A stretch of DNA of 64,000 nt from Stenotrophomonas sp. SAU14A_NAIMI4_5 (GTDB lineage: Bacteria; Pseudomonadota; Gammaproteobacteria; Xanthomonadales; Xanthomonadaceae). Shown piece after piece: positions 9,479 to 19,320 of this stretch (position 1 is its first letter; the number at the start of each line of letters is the position of its first letter). The notes below the pieces were generated by a model, which was not told where the DNA came from, made no database searches, and saw only the letters and a program-made list of their open reading frames with translations. Location of the stretch: NCBI RefSeq assembly GCF_003086795.1, contig NZ_CP026003.1, positions 3,398,579 through 3,462,578 on the forward strand, given 5' to 3'. A program made the translations under genes and the position numbers.

Positions 9479-10027
9479 ATGGCGAAGACCAAGAGCACGA
9501 CCAAGCCCAAGACCGCCAAGCAGAAGCTTGCAGCGGCGGCACCGTCGGCACCCAACATCGATATCGGGATCACCCAGGGCAACCGCAAGAAGATCGCCGA
9601 CGGTCTGTCGCGGTTCCAGGCGGACGCGTTCACGCTCTACCTGAAGACCCACAACTTCCACTGGAACGTGACCGGGTCGATGTTCAACTCGCTGCACACC
9701 ATGTTCGAGACGCAGTACACCGAGCAGTGGGCGGCGCTGGACGATGTGGCCGAACGTATCCGTGCGCTGGGTTTCAATGCCCCGGGCTCCTACCGGGAAT
9801 TTGCTGCGCTGACCTCGATCGCCGAGGAGCCGGGCCTGACCGACAGTGCGGACTGGCGGGAAATGGTACGCCAGTTGGTGGTCGCCAACGAAGCGGTCTG
9901 CCGTACGGCGCGTGAAGTGCTGGATGTGGCGGACGATGCCGACGACGCCCCGACCGAGGATCTGATGACCCAGCGCCTGCAGACCCACGAAAAGTACGCG
10001 TGGATGCTGCGTTCCCTGCTCCAGTAA
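9479..10027 (+). CDS. dps: Dps-type DNA-protection ferritin
   Basis: A 182-residue ferritin-like protein of the Dps family. These form dodecamers that oxidise and store iron with hydrogen peroxide and coat DNA in stationary phase. The ferroxidase signature is present: HNFHWNVTG at about residues 57-65, then the LDDVAERIRALG helix. The N-terminus is a Lys/Ala-rich tail (MAKTKSTTKPKTAKQKL), the kind of tail used for DNA binding in E. coli Dps. AAGGAGG at 9466-9472 selects ATG 9479; an upstream GTG at 9446 is in frame but has no such site. It stands alone. Confidence 0.93.
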   Translation: MAKTKSTTKPKTAKQKLAAAAPSAPNIDIGITQGNRKKIADGLSRFQADAFTLYLKTHNFHWNVTGSMFNSLHTMFETQYTEQWAALDDVAERIRALGFNAPGSYREFAALTSIAEEPGLTDSADWREMVRQLVVANEAVCRTAREVLDVADDADDAPTEDLMTQRLQTHEKYAWMLRSLLQ

Positions 10028-10044
10028 GGATTGAGGGGGGTTCG

Positions 10045-10385
10045 GCAGGGCTTGCAGCCCTGCACCTGCCGAAGCGGTAGTGCCGGCCGCTGGCCGGCAA
10101 CTTCAACGTCAAAGGCTGGTTTCCTGAGGGTTGGCGGGGTGGGTCCGGTTGAGGGGGACGCCGTGAACCCCCCTCCGGGGTCCGGCCCAGCCGCTGGCGG
10201 CTGTGCGTTCGGGCGCTTGCGAAGCAGTGCTTCGCAAGCAAAGCGCCCTCACCCATGGGGGCTTGGTCGCCGCATCCATGCGGCTCACACCCCCTCAACC
10301 GGACCCACCCCGCCTTCGACAGTTTCCAGCGATCTGCCGGCAAACCCTGGGGTCGGATCCCGTTGCTACGCAACGGGCTCTGACC
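10045..10385 (+). repeat. Composite hairpin repeat, copy A (interrupted)
   Basis: Modules in order are a GCAGGGCT-type palindrome (10045-10063), a GTAG palindrome (10077-10101), a long hairpin with perfect 25-bp arms at 10133-10157 and 10290-10314, the word TTCGACAGTTT, and a GGATCC-centred palindrome (about 10352-10385). Inside the hairpin a smaller stem with loop ATCC lies near 10270-10283. Compared with the other copies, about 75 extra bases sit inside the loop at about 10170-10245, themselves palindromic (GCTTGCGAAGC / GCTTCGCAAGC). Confidence 0.75.
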
Positions 10386-10413
10386 TCTCTTTGTTTGTCG
10401 ATATCTGACAGAT

Positions 10414-10643
10414 GTGCCGACCAACGGTCGGCACCCACCAACAGCCGCGGGAAACTGTCGGGGGTGGGGCGGTGTGGGCTTGCAGGACCGCAGGCGCCAT
10501 GGATGGCGCCTACGAGCCCCCATGGACGGGTTTACGGCGTGTCCTGCAAGCCCACACCGCCCCGCCAAACCACGGATCACCCCAGAGCCGGCTGTTGCCT
10601 TTGACCTTGCCGTGGCTTCTGCAGGTGCAGGGCGCAGCCCTGC
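10414..10643 (-). repeat. Composite hairpin repeat, copy B
   Basis: The same module order as copy A, read on the other strand. A GTGCCGACC-type palindrome lies at 10414-10434. The long hairpin has perfect 23-bp arms at 10466-10488 and 10541-10563, and the inner stem GGCGCC / GGCGCC closes the ATCC loop. The terminal GCAGGTGCAGGGC palindrome lies at 10621-10643. The arm sequence differs from every other copy but is fully self-complementary. Confidence 0.75.
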
Positions 10644-10674
10644 CGAGACACCCCCGCCGGGGTAAACTAGCTGG

Positions 10675-12480
<1,806 letters not shown>

Positions 12481-12507
12481 CCGTTCTGCGGTGCCGCGCT
12501 GCGCGCT

Positions 12508-12530
12508 CGCCGGGCATGGCCCAGCGCTAC
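12508..12530 (-). repeat. GTAG-type palindromic repeat unit, inverted
   Basis: One unit of the class GTAGCGC-TGGGCC-atg-CCCGGCG, read on the minus strand, placed 28 bases after the recQ stop. One base in the stem differs from the better copies at 41736 and 45516. Confidence 0.6.
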
Positions 12531-12624
12531 CGCATGCGGTGCATGCCTTTGGTGCGGGTCCAACCTTGAACCATCCATTCAGGCAGAAGTGCATCCCGCG
12601 CCGCTTGCCGCTAAATTGACGTCC

Positions 12625-13005
12625 ATGTCCCTCGCCTCGACCCTGCTCCGCGTCGTGCTCATGCTCAGCCTGTTGCTCAACGGGTTGAGCGCGGCCATGG
12701 CCAGCGGGCACGAGCAGATGGGCCAGATGGCGCATGCCATGGCCACCGCCGAGGCGGCCGAGGGCGATTGCCACCACCACGCCGGCATGAAGGCCGAGCC
12801 CGCCCCGCAGGCCGAAGCCCCGGCCCACGACGCCCACTGCCAGATCAAGGACTGCGTGCGCAGCTGCGCCCAGCACCCGCTCCTGGCCGTGCAGCCGCAG
12901 CCCTTCCTGGCCGGCCCGGCACTGTCGCTGGCCCCGCAGCCGATGCCCGGCGCTGGCCGCCCGGCACCGCCGCTGCCGCCCATCTCACGCCCTCCCATCG
13001 GCTGA
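12625..13005 (+). CDS. copL: CopL-family copper-responsive small protein
   Basis: A 126-residue protein with an N-terminal signal or anchor segment (STLLRVVLMLSLLLNGLSAA), then a stretch rich in His, Met and Cys (GHEQMGQMAHAM, DCHHHAGMK, CQIKDCVRSC), then a Pro-rich end. This is the pattern of CopL, found first in the Xanthomonas/Stenotrophomonas copLAB operon and reported to be needed for copper-induced expression of copAB. It lies 57 bases before copA on the same strand. The start at ATG 12625 puts the hydrophobic segment at the very N-terminus; an upstream in-frame ATG at 12589 would add 12 residues. Confidence 0.85.
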   Translation: MSLASTLLRVVLMLSLLLNGLSAAMASGHEQMGQMAHAMATAEAAEGDCHHHAGMKAEPAPQAEAPAHDAHCQIKDCVRSCAQHPLLAVQPQPFLAGPALSLAPQPMPGAGRPAPPLPPISRPPIG

Positions 13006-13062
13006 TTCCACGCGTACCGCCGTCGGCCAGCTGCCGGCGCCTTCCCGTGTCTGGAGTCACCC

Positions 13063-14865
13063 ATGAATACCCGCATTCCCCCCGGCCCGGGCGGCCTGCC
13101 CATGCCGTCGCGCCGCCTGTTCGTACAGGGCCTGGCCGCCGGCGGCGTGGTCGCCGGCGCCACCGCCATCGGCGTGCCGCAGCGCGCGCTCGCTGCGGCC
13201 AGCGCCACCCCGCGCCTGGCCGGCTCACCGGCCGTGCTCACCGATACCCGCGTCGAACTGGCCATCGGCGAGTCGCTGGCCAACTTCACCGGCCGCACCC
13301 GCCCGGCGATCACCGTCAACGGCTCGCTGCCCGCGCCCATCCTGCGCTGGCGCGAAGGCCAGACCGTGGACCTGTTCGTGCGCAATACGCTCGAGCGCCA
13401 CCCCACCTCCATCCACTGGCACGGCATCCTGTTGCCGGCCAACATGGACGGCGTGCCCGGCCTCAGCTTCAACGGCATCGGCCCCGGCGAGACCTACCAC
13501 TACCACTTCCAGCTGAAGCAGTCGGGCACCTACTGGTACCACAGCCATTCGATGTTCCAGGAGCAGGCCGGCCTGTACGGCGCGCTCATCATCGACCCGG
13601 CCGAACCGGCCCCGTACCACCACGACCGCGAGCACGTGATCCTGCTTTCGGACTGGACCGACATGGACCCGGGCGCGCTGTTCCGGCGCATGAAGAAGCT
13701 CGCCGAGCACGACAACTACTACAAGCGCACCCTGCCCGACTTCGTGCGCGACGTGCGCCGCGATGGCTGGTCGGCCGCCGTGGCCGACCGCGGCATGTGG
13801 GGCCGGATGCGGATGACGCCCACCGACATCTCCGACGTCAACGCGCACACCTACACCTACCTGATGAATGGCACGGCGCCGGCCGGCAACTGGACCGGGC
13901 TGTTCCGCAGCGGCGAGAAGGTACTGCTGCGCTTCATCAACGGCGCCTCGATGACCTACTTCGATGTGCGCATTCCCGGCCTGAAGATGACCGTGGTCGC
14001 CGCCGACGGCCAGTACATCCACCCGGTCAGCATCGATGAGTTCCGCATCGCGCCGGCCGAGACCTATGACGTGCTGGTGGAGCCGACCGGCCAGGATGCG
14101 TTTACCATTTTCTGCCAGGACATGGGCCGCACCGGCTTCGCCGCCGGCACCCTCGCCGTGCGCCATGGTCTGCAGGCCCCGGTTCCGCAGCGCGATCCGC
14201 GCCCGCTGCTGACGATGTCAGACATGGGCCATGAAATGGGTGGCCACGGTGGCCACGACATGGCATCGATGAAGAGCATGGAAGGCGGCTGCGGTGCCAG
14301 CATGGGCCACGGCGCCCACGGTGATGCCAGCGCCAGCAAGGCACCGAAGCACCCCGCCAGCGAACGCAACAACCCGCTGGTGGACATGCAGAGTTCGGCC
14401 AGCGAACCGAAGCTGGATGACCCCGGCATCGGCCTGCGCGAAAACGGCCGCCAGGTGCTGACCTACGGCGCCATGCACAGCCTGTTCGAAGACCCCGATG
14501 GCCGCGAACCCAGCCGCGAGATCGAGCTGCACCTGACCGGGCACATGGAGAAATTCGCCTGGTCGTTCGACGGCATTCCCTTCGCCAGCGCCGAACCGCT
14601 GCGGCTGAACTACGGCGAGCGCATGCGCATCGTGCTGGTCAACGACACGATGATGCAGCACCCGATCCACCTGCACGGCGTGTGGAGCGACGTGGAAAAC
14701 GCCCAGGGCGAATTCCAGGTGCGCAAGCACACCGTGGACATGCCGCCGGGCACCCGCCGCAGCTACCGCGTGCGCGCCGATGCGCTCGGCCGCTGGGCCT
14801 ACCACTGCCATCTGCTGTACCACATGGAAGCGGGGATGATGCGCGAAGTGAGGATCGAAGAATGA
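13063..14865 (+). CDS. copA: Multicopper oxidase CopA (copper resistance)
   Basis: Periplasmic multicopper oxidase of 600 residues that detoxifies copper. A twin-arginine signal (SRRLFVQGLAAGG, RR at 17-18) shows folded export. All copper ligand motifs are present: HWHG at 118-121, YWYHSHS with His 160 and 162, HPIHLHG near 529, and the type 1 site YHCHLLYHMEAGMM near 580-594. A Met/His-rich insert at about 385-425 (MSDMGHEMGGHGGHDM) probably binds Cu(I). The stop overlaps the copB start (ATGA), so the two are coupled. Confidence 0.95.
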   Translation: MNTRIPPGPGGLPMPSRRLFVQGLAAGGVVAGATAIGVPQRALAAASATPRLAGSPAVLTDTRVELAIGESLANFTGRTRPAITVNGSLPAPILRWREGQTVDLFVRNTLERHPTSIHWHGILLPANMDGVPGLSFNGIGPGETYHYHFQLKQSGTYWYHSHSMFQEQAGLYGALIIDPAEPAPYHHDREHVILLSDWTDMDPGALFRRMKKLAEHDNYYKRTLPDFVRDVRRDGWSAAVADRGMWGRMRMTPTDISDVNAHTYTYLMNGTAPAGNWTGLFRSGEKVLLRFINGASMTYFDVRIPGLKMTVVAADGQYIHPVSIDEFRIAPAETYDVLVEPTGQDAFTIFCQDMGRTGFAAGTLAVRHGLQAPVPQRDPRPLLTMSDMGHEMGGHGGHDMASMKSMEGGCGASMGHGAHGDASASKAPKHPASERNNPLVDMQSSASEPKLDDPGIGLRENGRQVLTYGAMHSLFEDPDGREPSREIELHLTGHMEKFAWSFDGIPFASAEPLRLNYGERMRIVLVNDTMMQHPIHLHGVWSDVENAQGEFQVRKHTVDMPPGTRRSYRVRADALGRWAYHCHLLYHMEAGMMREVRIEE

Positions 14866-15842
14866 GCCGTCACCTCTCCCGCAGCCTGCTGGCCCTGGGC
14901 CTGGCCACTGCCGTGCCCGCGTTCGCGCAGTCGCATGACGCGCATGCCGGCCATGACATCGCCGCGCCCGCAAAGGCGCCGGTCGATCATTCGAAGATGG
15001 ATCATTCGAAGGTGGACCACTCGAAGATGGATCATTCGAGCATGGACCACGGCGCGATGGATCACTCACAGATGGACCATTCCACGATGGACCATTCGGC
15101 AATGGGCCACGAGATGCCCTTGCCCGCGCCGAGTGAACCGCGCGACCCGATCCCGGTGCCCACCGACGCCGACCGCGCCGCCGCCTTCCCGCCCATCGAC
15201 CACGGCGCCATGCAGCACGCGCCGGAGATCAACAGCCTGCTGCTGATCGATCGGCTGGAACACTGGGATGGCCGGAACGGAAATGGCCAGGCCTGGGAAG
15301 CCACCGGCTGGATCGGCGGCAACATCAACCGCCTGTGGCTGCGCAGCGATGGCGAGCGCAGTGGCAGCCGCACCGGGTCGTCTTCGCTGGAAGCGCTGTA
15401 CGGCCGCAGCGTGTCGCCGTGGTGGGACTTGCTGGTGGGTGTGCGCCAGGATTTCCGCCCCGCCGATTCGCGCACCTGGGCCGCCATCGGCATCCAGGGC
15501 CTGGCACCGTACAAGTTCGAAAGCTCGGCGACGCTTTACCTGGGCTCCGGCGGGCAGGTGCTGGCCAAGGCCGAAGTGGAATACGAGGTGCTGCTGACCA
15601 ATCGGCTGATCCTGCAGCCGGTGGTGGAGGCCACGTTCGCAGCCAAGGACGAACCGGAATACGGCATCGGCCGCGGCCTGAACAAGGTCGAGACCGGCCT
15701 GCGCCTGCGCTACGAGTTCAGCCGCCGCTTCGCGCCGTACATCGGCATCAGCCACGAGCGCAGTTTCGGCGATGCCGCCGACGCTACCGGTGACCACGCG
15801 CGCGACACGCGCTGGGTGGCCGGTGTGCGCATGTGGTTCTGA
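14862..15842 (+). CDS. copB: Copper resistance outer-membrane protein CopB
   Basis: A 326-residue outer-membrane beta-barrel that acts with CopA. A signal peptide (LLALGLATAVPAFAQ) is followed by eight tandem five-residue repeats of the form DHSxM at residues 42-81, a copper-binding array. The rest is a beta-barrel domain ending in Trp-Phe, the usual outer-membrane insertion signal. The barrel part matches the CopB family. It is translationally coupled to copA and is followed by a strong hairpin. Confidence 0.93.
   Translation: MSRHLSRSLLALGLATAVPAFAQSHDAHAGHDIAAPAKAPVDHSKMDHSKVDHSKMDHSSMDHGAMDHSQMDHSTMDHSAMGHEMPLPAPSEPRDPIPVPTDADRAAAFPPIDHGAMQHAPEINSLLLIDRLEHWDGRNGNGQAWEATGWIGGNINRLWLRSDGERSGSRTGSSSLEALYGRSVSPWWDLLVGVRQDFRPADSRTWAAIGIQGLAPYKFESSATLYLGSGGQVLAKAEVEYEVLLTNRLILQPVVEATFAAKDEPEYGIGRGLNKVETGLRLRYEFSRRFAPYIGISHERSFGDAADATGDHARDTRWVAGVRMWF
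14985..15104 (+). repeat. Eight tandem 15-bp repeats in copB
   Basis: Eight head-to-tail 15-base units code for DHSKM, DHSKV, DHSKM, DHSSM, DHGAM, DHSQM, DHSTM and DHSAM. Asp and His are invariant, and the fifth position is Met in seven of eight. The array is in frame, so copy-number change would alter the number of metal ligands without breaking the gene. Confidence 0.9.
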
Positions 15843-15851
15843 AGCACGACA

Positions 15852-15875
15852 GGGCCCCGGCAAGCGCCGGGGCCC
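15852..15875 (+). terminator. Strong hairpin after copB
   Basis: A perfect 10-bp stem, GGGCCCCGGC / GCCGGGGCCC, with the loop AAGC, begins 10 bases after the copB stop. No T tract follows. Its position at the end of copLAB, before the acetyltransferase, supports a terminator or mRNA 3'-end stabiliser. Confidence 0.6.
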
Positions 15876-15910
15876 GCTACACTGCGCCGCGTTCCATTCC
15901 GCACACCGCC

Positions 15911-16423
15911 ATGTCCCTGCAGATCCGCCGCGCCACCCTGGCCGACGCCGAAGCGCTTTCGGCCATCGCCATTGCCACCTACACCGAAACCTGGGGCGAC
16001 TCGTATCCGCCGCAGGAGCTAGACGTGTTCCTGCAGGAGCACTACGGCATCGTGCCGCAGCGCGAGGAACTGTCCGACGAGCGCAGCGCGGTCTGGCTGC
16101 TGCTGGATGGCGCGGAAGTGGTGGGTTACCTGGCCGCCGGTGCCAACACCCTGCCGCATGCCGAGGCACGCGAGGGCGACATCGAACTGAAGCGGCTGTA
16201 CATCCTGGCTGCTCACCAGAACGGCGGGCATGGCGCACGACTGATGGAGGCGTTCATCGCCTGGTTGGACCAGCCACAGCGCCGCACCCTGTGGGTGGGC
16301 GTGTGGGAGGAGAACTTCGCCGCGCAGCGCTTCTATGCGCGCTACGGTTGTGAAAAAGCCGGCGAGTACGATTTCATCGTCGGCAGCACGCGCGACCGCG
16401 AGTTCATCCTGCGCCGGCGGTAA
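15911..16423 (+). CDS. GNAT-family N-acetyltransferase
   Basis: A 170-residue acetyl-CoA-dependent N-acetyltransferase with unknown substrate. It has the GNAT fold marks: N-terminal IRRATLADAEAL, the acetyl-CoA-binding strand-loop ELKRLYILAAHQNGGHGARL at about 97-116, and the C-terminal NFAAQRFYARYGCEKAGEY. It is clearly paralogous to the acetyltransferase at 38188-38709, sharing LWVGVWEENFAAQRFYARYG with few changes. It starts 68 bases after copB, beyond a hairpin, so it is probably independent of copper control. Confidence 0.85.
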   Translation: MSLQIRRATLADAEALSAIAIATYTETWGDSYPPQELDVFLQEHYGIVPQREELSDERSAVWLLLDGAEVVGYLAAGANTLPHAEAREGDIELKRLYILAAHQNGGHGARLMEAFIAWLDQPQRRTLWVGVWEENFAAQRFYARYGCEKAGEYDFIVGSTRDREFILRRR

Positions 16424-16427
16424 ACCC

Positions 16428-16527
16428 GTAGAGTCGAGCTTGCTCGACTGGCCCTTGCTGTTCTGTAGAGTCGAGCCATGCTCGACTGCTGCCGGCAACA
16501 GCCAGTCGAGCATGGGCTCGACTCTAC
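16428..16527. repeat. Cluster of three GTAG palindromic repeats
   Basis: Two direct units (16428-16450 and 16465-16488) and one inverted unit (16503-16527) of the GTAGAGTCGAG...CTCGACT class lie between the convergent acetyltransferase and zinc-ribbon genes. Units 2 and 3 can pair with each other into a longer stem, the usual arrangement of REP pairs. Confidence 0.85.
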
Positions 16528-16535
16528 AAACAGCG

Positions 16536-16847
16536 TCAGAAGTCGAACAGCTCCGACAGGAAGCTTTCCTTCTTCTTTTTCTTGTAACCCTGCCCGTGCT
16601 GCCCACGGTTTTCATCCTGGCGCTGGCCAAGATGGCGGGTATCGCGATGCATCACCGGCGGCGGTGCCACCTGCGGTGCGGCCTGCACCGGTGCCGGCGG
16701 CGGCACGGCAGCCCCGGCGCGCTCGATGATCTTGTCCAGTTCACCGCGGTCCAGCCACACGCCGCGGCAGCCCGGGCAGTAGTCGATCTCGATGCCATGG
16801 CGCTCGGCCATCTGCAGGGTCTGGGTGGTACACACGGGGCACTGCAT
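16536..16847 (-). CDS. Zinc-ribbon protein (TFIIB-type zf domain)
   Basis: A 103-residue protein. Residues 1-40 hold a CPVC ... CPGCRGVWLDRGELDKI zinc ribbon, the pattern of the zf-TFIIB domain found in small bacterial proteins. It is followed by a Pro/Ala-rich linker and a basic C-terminal end with a run of five Lys before SFLSELFDF. It is probably cytosolic. The linker and Lys patch suggest nucleic acid or partner binding, but no function is known to me. It stands alone on the minus strand. Confidence 0.85.
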   Translation of the reverse strand: MQCPVCTTQTLQMAERHGIEIDYCPGCRGVWLDRGELDKIIERAGAAVPPPAPVQAAPQVAPPPVMHRDTRHLGQRQDENRGQHGQGYKKKKKESFLSELFDF

Positions 16848-16994
16848 GGGCGTCGCTCCTGTTGGTCAGCCTTCGACTGTACCTGTCCATCGATGACTGT
16901 CCGGCAACATGACCGATGGCACAGGGACTAACGGCGCGTGCCCGCGCGAGGCCGGCCGCACACACTGCGGCTTCATCCCGCAGGGAATGTGTAC

Positions 16995-17765
16995 ATGTCC
17001 TCGCCCTCCCGCCTACCCACCGCCGCCCGCGTGCTGCTGGTGCTGCTCAGCGTCGGCCTCGGCCTGAACCTGCGTGACCTCACTGCCGCCGTGGGCCTGC
17101 CCATCCCGGCGTTGCCCATGCCCTACGGCGGCAGCCTGCTCGATAACGCCTTGGCCGTACTGGTGGCAGTGCTGCTTGCCGCCCTGCTGCGCCCCCGCGG
17201 CGTGGGTCTGGCGGCCAGCCTCGGCCTGCGCTGGAACGGCGCCAGCGGACCGGCCTGGGTGCTGCTGGCCAGCCTGCCGTGCTGGCTGGGCCTGGCCATG
17301 CTGGGGTCGCCCAACACCGCACTGACCACGCTGGACGCCAGCATGCTGGCCGTCCTGTTCCCGCTGGCCGAGGAAGTGCTGTTCCGTGGCCTCGGCTTCG
17401 TGCTGCTGCTGAAGATCGTGCGCGGCCCCTGGCCCCTGCTGGCGCTGCCGCAGGCGCTGCTGTTCGGCATGGTGCACTGGCTCGGCTTCGGCGGCTTCGA
17501 GGGCGGCGGCATAGCCCTGTTCGTCGGCGCGGTCATCGCCCTGGGCGGATTCATCTTCGCCTGGCTCGACCATCTGGACGGCAACACCCTCTGGTGCGGC
17601 CTGGCCCTGCACGTGTCGATGAACCTGGCCTGGAACGTGTTCAGCCTCGACGATGCGGTCGCCCTGGGCTGGCAGGCCACCAGCCTTCGCATCGGCACGG
17701 CGGTACTCGCTGTTGTCGTATTAGGCCTGCATGTGCGCCGAAAGCGTGCTGTAACGCCGCCTTAG
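16995..17765 (+). CDS. CPBP-family intramembrane metalloprotease
   Basis: A 256-residue integral membrane protein with about seven or eight hydrophobic segments. The ABI/CAAX-protease motifs are in order: EEVLFRG (the EExxxR site) at about 123-129, a HWLGFGG histidine motif near 161, and a late LALHVSMNLAWN with the last His and Asn. Members of the family cleave or modify membrane proteins, and some are immunity proteins for bacteriocins. Substrate unknown. ATG 16995 is chosen because the hydrophobic region starts about 15 residues later. Confidence 0.85.
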   Translation: MSSPSRLPTAARVLLVLLSVGLGLNLRDLTAAVGLPIPALPMPYGGSLLDNALAVLVAVLLAALLRPRGVGLAASLGLRWNGASGPAWVLLASLPCWLGLAMLGSPNTALTTLDASMLAVLFPLAEEVLFRGLGFVLLLKIVRGPWPLLALPQALLFGMVHWLGFGGFEGGGIALFVGAVIALGGFIFAWLDHLDGNTLWCGLALHVSMNLAWNVFSLDDAVALGWQATSLRIGTAVLAVVVLGLHVRRKRAVTPP

Positions 17766-17846
17766 CCCACCCTGCACGCGGGTATCACCCCACGGTCGAG
17801 CATACTTGCGCGCCTTTTCACCTTTGCTGTCCGGAGTTGTCGCGTC

Positions 17847-18269
17847 ATGTTGCTGTCCAAGCGCCACGTTGAGCCCCGCGTCCTGCTGATCGAGGACGCC
17901 GAGGAAACCCGCGAGCTGAGCCGCATGGCGCTGGAGAGCCAGGCCTGCCACGTGGTGGGCGTGAGCTCGGCCGAAGCCGCGCTGGGGCTGCTCGCCGCCG
18001 GTGAGCGCTTCGACCTGCTGTTCACCGACGTCAACCTGGGCCCGGTCAGCGGCATCGAGGCCGCCAACCACGTGCGTGGCCTGTACCCGCAGCTGCCGAT
18101 CCTGGTGACCTCGGGCATGGACCAGCACGCCGTGCTGCCGCAGCTTCGTGATGGCATCCACTTCCTGCCCAAGCCGTACAACATGAGCGAGCTGCTGGAT
18201 GCCATCCGGCTGTGCTTCCGCCACGCCGATGCCGGCGTGCTGACCGGCCCGGACGCGCAAGCGGCGTAA
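17847..18269 (+). CDS. Stand-alone response-regulator receiver protein
   Basis: A 140-residue CheY-like receiver domain with no output domain. The acidic pair ED lies at 16-17, the phosphoacceptor Asp at 61 (LLFTDVNLG), the conserved Ser/Thr near 89 (VTSG) and Lys 109 (LPKPY). It must act by protein contact or in a phosphorelay with a partner elsewhere; no kinase gene adjoins. It lies 82 bases after the protease gene. Two convergent GTAG repeats follow. Confidence 0.9.
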   Translation: MLLSKRHVEPRVLLIEDAEETRELSRMALESQACHVVGVSSAEAALGLLAAGERFDLLFTDVNLGPVSGIEAANHVRGLYPQLPILVTSGMDQHAVLPQLRDGIHFLPKPYNMSELLDAIRLCFRHADAGVLTGPDAQAA

Positions 18270-18278
18270 GGCCCATTG

Positions 18279-18335
18279 TTCCACGCCTGGCGTGGATCTA
18301 CCTCATTGCCCAGTAGATCCACGCCATGCGTGGAT
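18279..18335. repeat. Pair of inverted GTAG repeats between convergent genes
   Basis: One inverted unit (18279-18301) and one direct unit (18313-18335) of the GTAGATCCACGCC...GCGTGGAT class, separated by 11 bases. The pair sits between the stops of the receiver gene and the esterase, where it can act as a bidirectional terminator. Confidence 0.8.
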
Positions 18336-18346
18336 GAAACCTGCAA

Positions 18347-19291
18347 TCAACCACCGGTGTACGGCCCCTCACCCGGCATCACCTCAAGCAACGCGCGGGT
18401 GATCACCCGCGGGTAGACCGTCAGATGGTCCTCACCCTCGATCACCACGTTGTCCACCTGCAGCTTGCGGCCATTGCGCTGCAGCTGCGCGGTGAAGTCC
18501 GCGGCCTGCCGCAGCATGTCGTTGCCGGTTGAATAGCGCGGCCCCGGCTTGACGGTTTCGTAGCTGCCCACCGACAACAGCACGCGGGTCGGCTGTGCCG
18601 GGATAACGGCACTGTCCTGCAGGCGCGGCAGCAACAGCTGGTCGAACCACAGCGAAGGGCTGGACAGAATGTAGGTGCTGAACAGGTCCGGCTGGGTGGT
18701 CAGCACGTAGGCGCCAAACAGTGCGCCATAGGAATGGCCTGCGAACGCTCGTCGTGCCGGATCGGTGCGGTAACGCGCGTCAATCATCGGCAGTACCTCT
18801 GCGGCCAGGAAGTCGCGGTAATGCGCGGCCCCGCCGTAGGTGACGTCATCACTGTAGTAACCATCAGGCTTCCGCACGGGATTGCTGGGCGTGTAATCGC
18901 GCGAACGGCTCTGCTTGGAGGTCAGCCCTTCCTGCGGCGGCAGCCCGACCAGGATGAAGTTCTCGATGTTGACGCCCTGCTGGCCCACCAGGTTACGCAC
19001 GCTGCGCACCAGCGGAAAGCTGTACAGCGCGTCAGTCACGTACAGCACCGGATAGCGCTTTTCAGGGTGGGCCGCATAGTCGGCCGGCAAAGCAACCCAG
19101 ATCGGGTAATCGCGGCCGACCGGATCGTGCACGCGCAGCGCCTCGGTATCGGGCAGCACCACGCCGGGCGTGGCGGTGGCTGCTGCCGTGCCCTGCTTCG
19201 GCGTGTTCTGCGCCGCCGGTGGTGCCACCGACATCGCGCACCCGGCCAGTGCCAGGCACATCACCGCACTCCATCCACGTCCGTGCTTCAT
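18347..19291 (-). CDS. Lipoprotein alpha/beta-hydrolase, esterase-D/IroE type
   Basis: A 314-residue secreted hydrolase. The N-terminus GWSAVMCLALAGC has a lipobox ending at Cys 16, so it is probably a lipoprotein. Family marks of the putative-esterase (esterase D-like) fold are YPVLYVTDALY, the nucleophile elbow GHSYG and a late GEDHLTVYP with the catalytic His. Relatives include siderophore trilactone esterases (IroE, BesA), but the substrate cannot be told here. AGGAGAAG five bases before ATG 19291 fixes the start. It follows a second esterase of the same fold with a 29-base gap, so the two form an operon. Confidence 0.85.
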   Translation of the reverse strand: MKHGRGWSAVMCLALAGCAMSVAPPAAQNTPKQGTAAATATPGVVLPDTEALRVHDPVGRDYPIWVALPADYAAHPEKRYPVLYVTDALYSFPLVRSVRNLVGQQGVNIENFILVGLPPQEGLTSKQSRSRDYTPSNPVRKPDGYYSDDVTYGGAAHYRDFLAAEVLPMIDARYRTDPARRAFAGHSYGALFGAYVLTTQPDLFSTYILSSPSLWFDQLLLPRLQDSAVIPAQPTRVLLSVGSYETVKPGPRYSTGNDMLRQAADFTAQLQRNGRKLQVDNVVIEGEDHLTVYPRVITRALLEVMPGEGPYTGG

Positions 19292-19320
19292 CCGCGCTTC
19301 TCCTGTGGCCATCGGCGCTA

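Larger units (their letters stand above)
10028..10674. repeat. Gene-free region filled with two inverted composite repeats
   Basis: No gene is visible in these 650 bases between dps and recQ. Almost all of it is repeat DNA: one composite element reading rightwards (10045-10385) and a second reading leftwards (10414-10643). Each is described separately. A recQ promoter must lie in or just after the second element. Confidence 0.8.
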
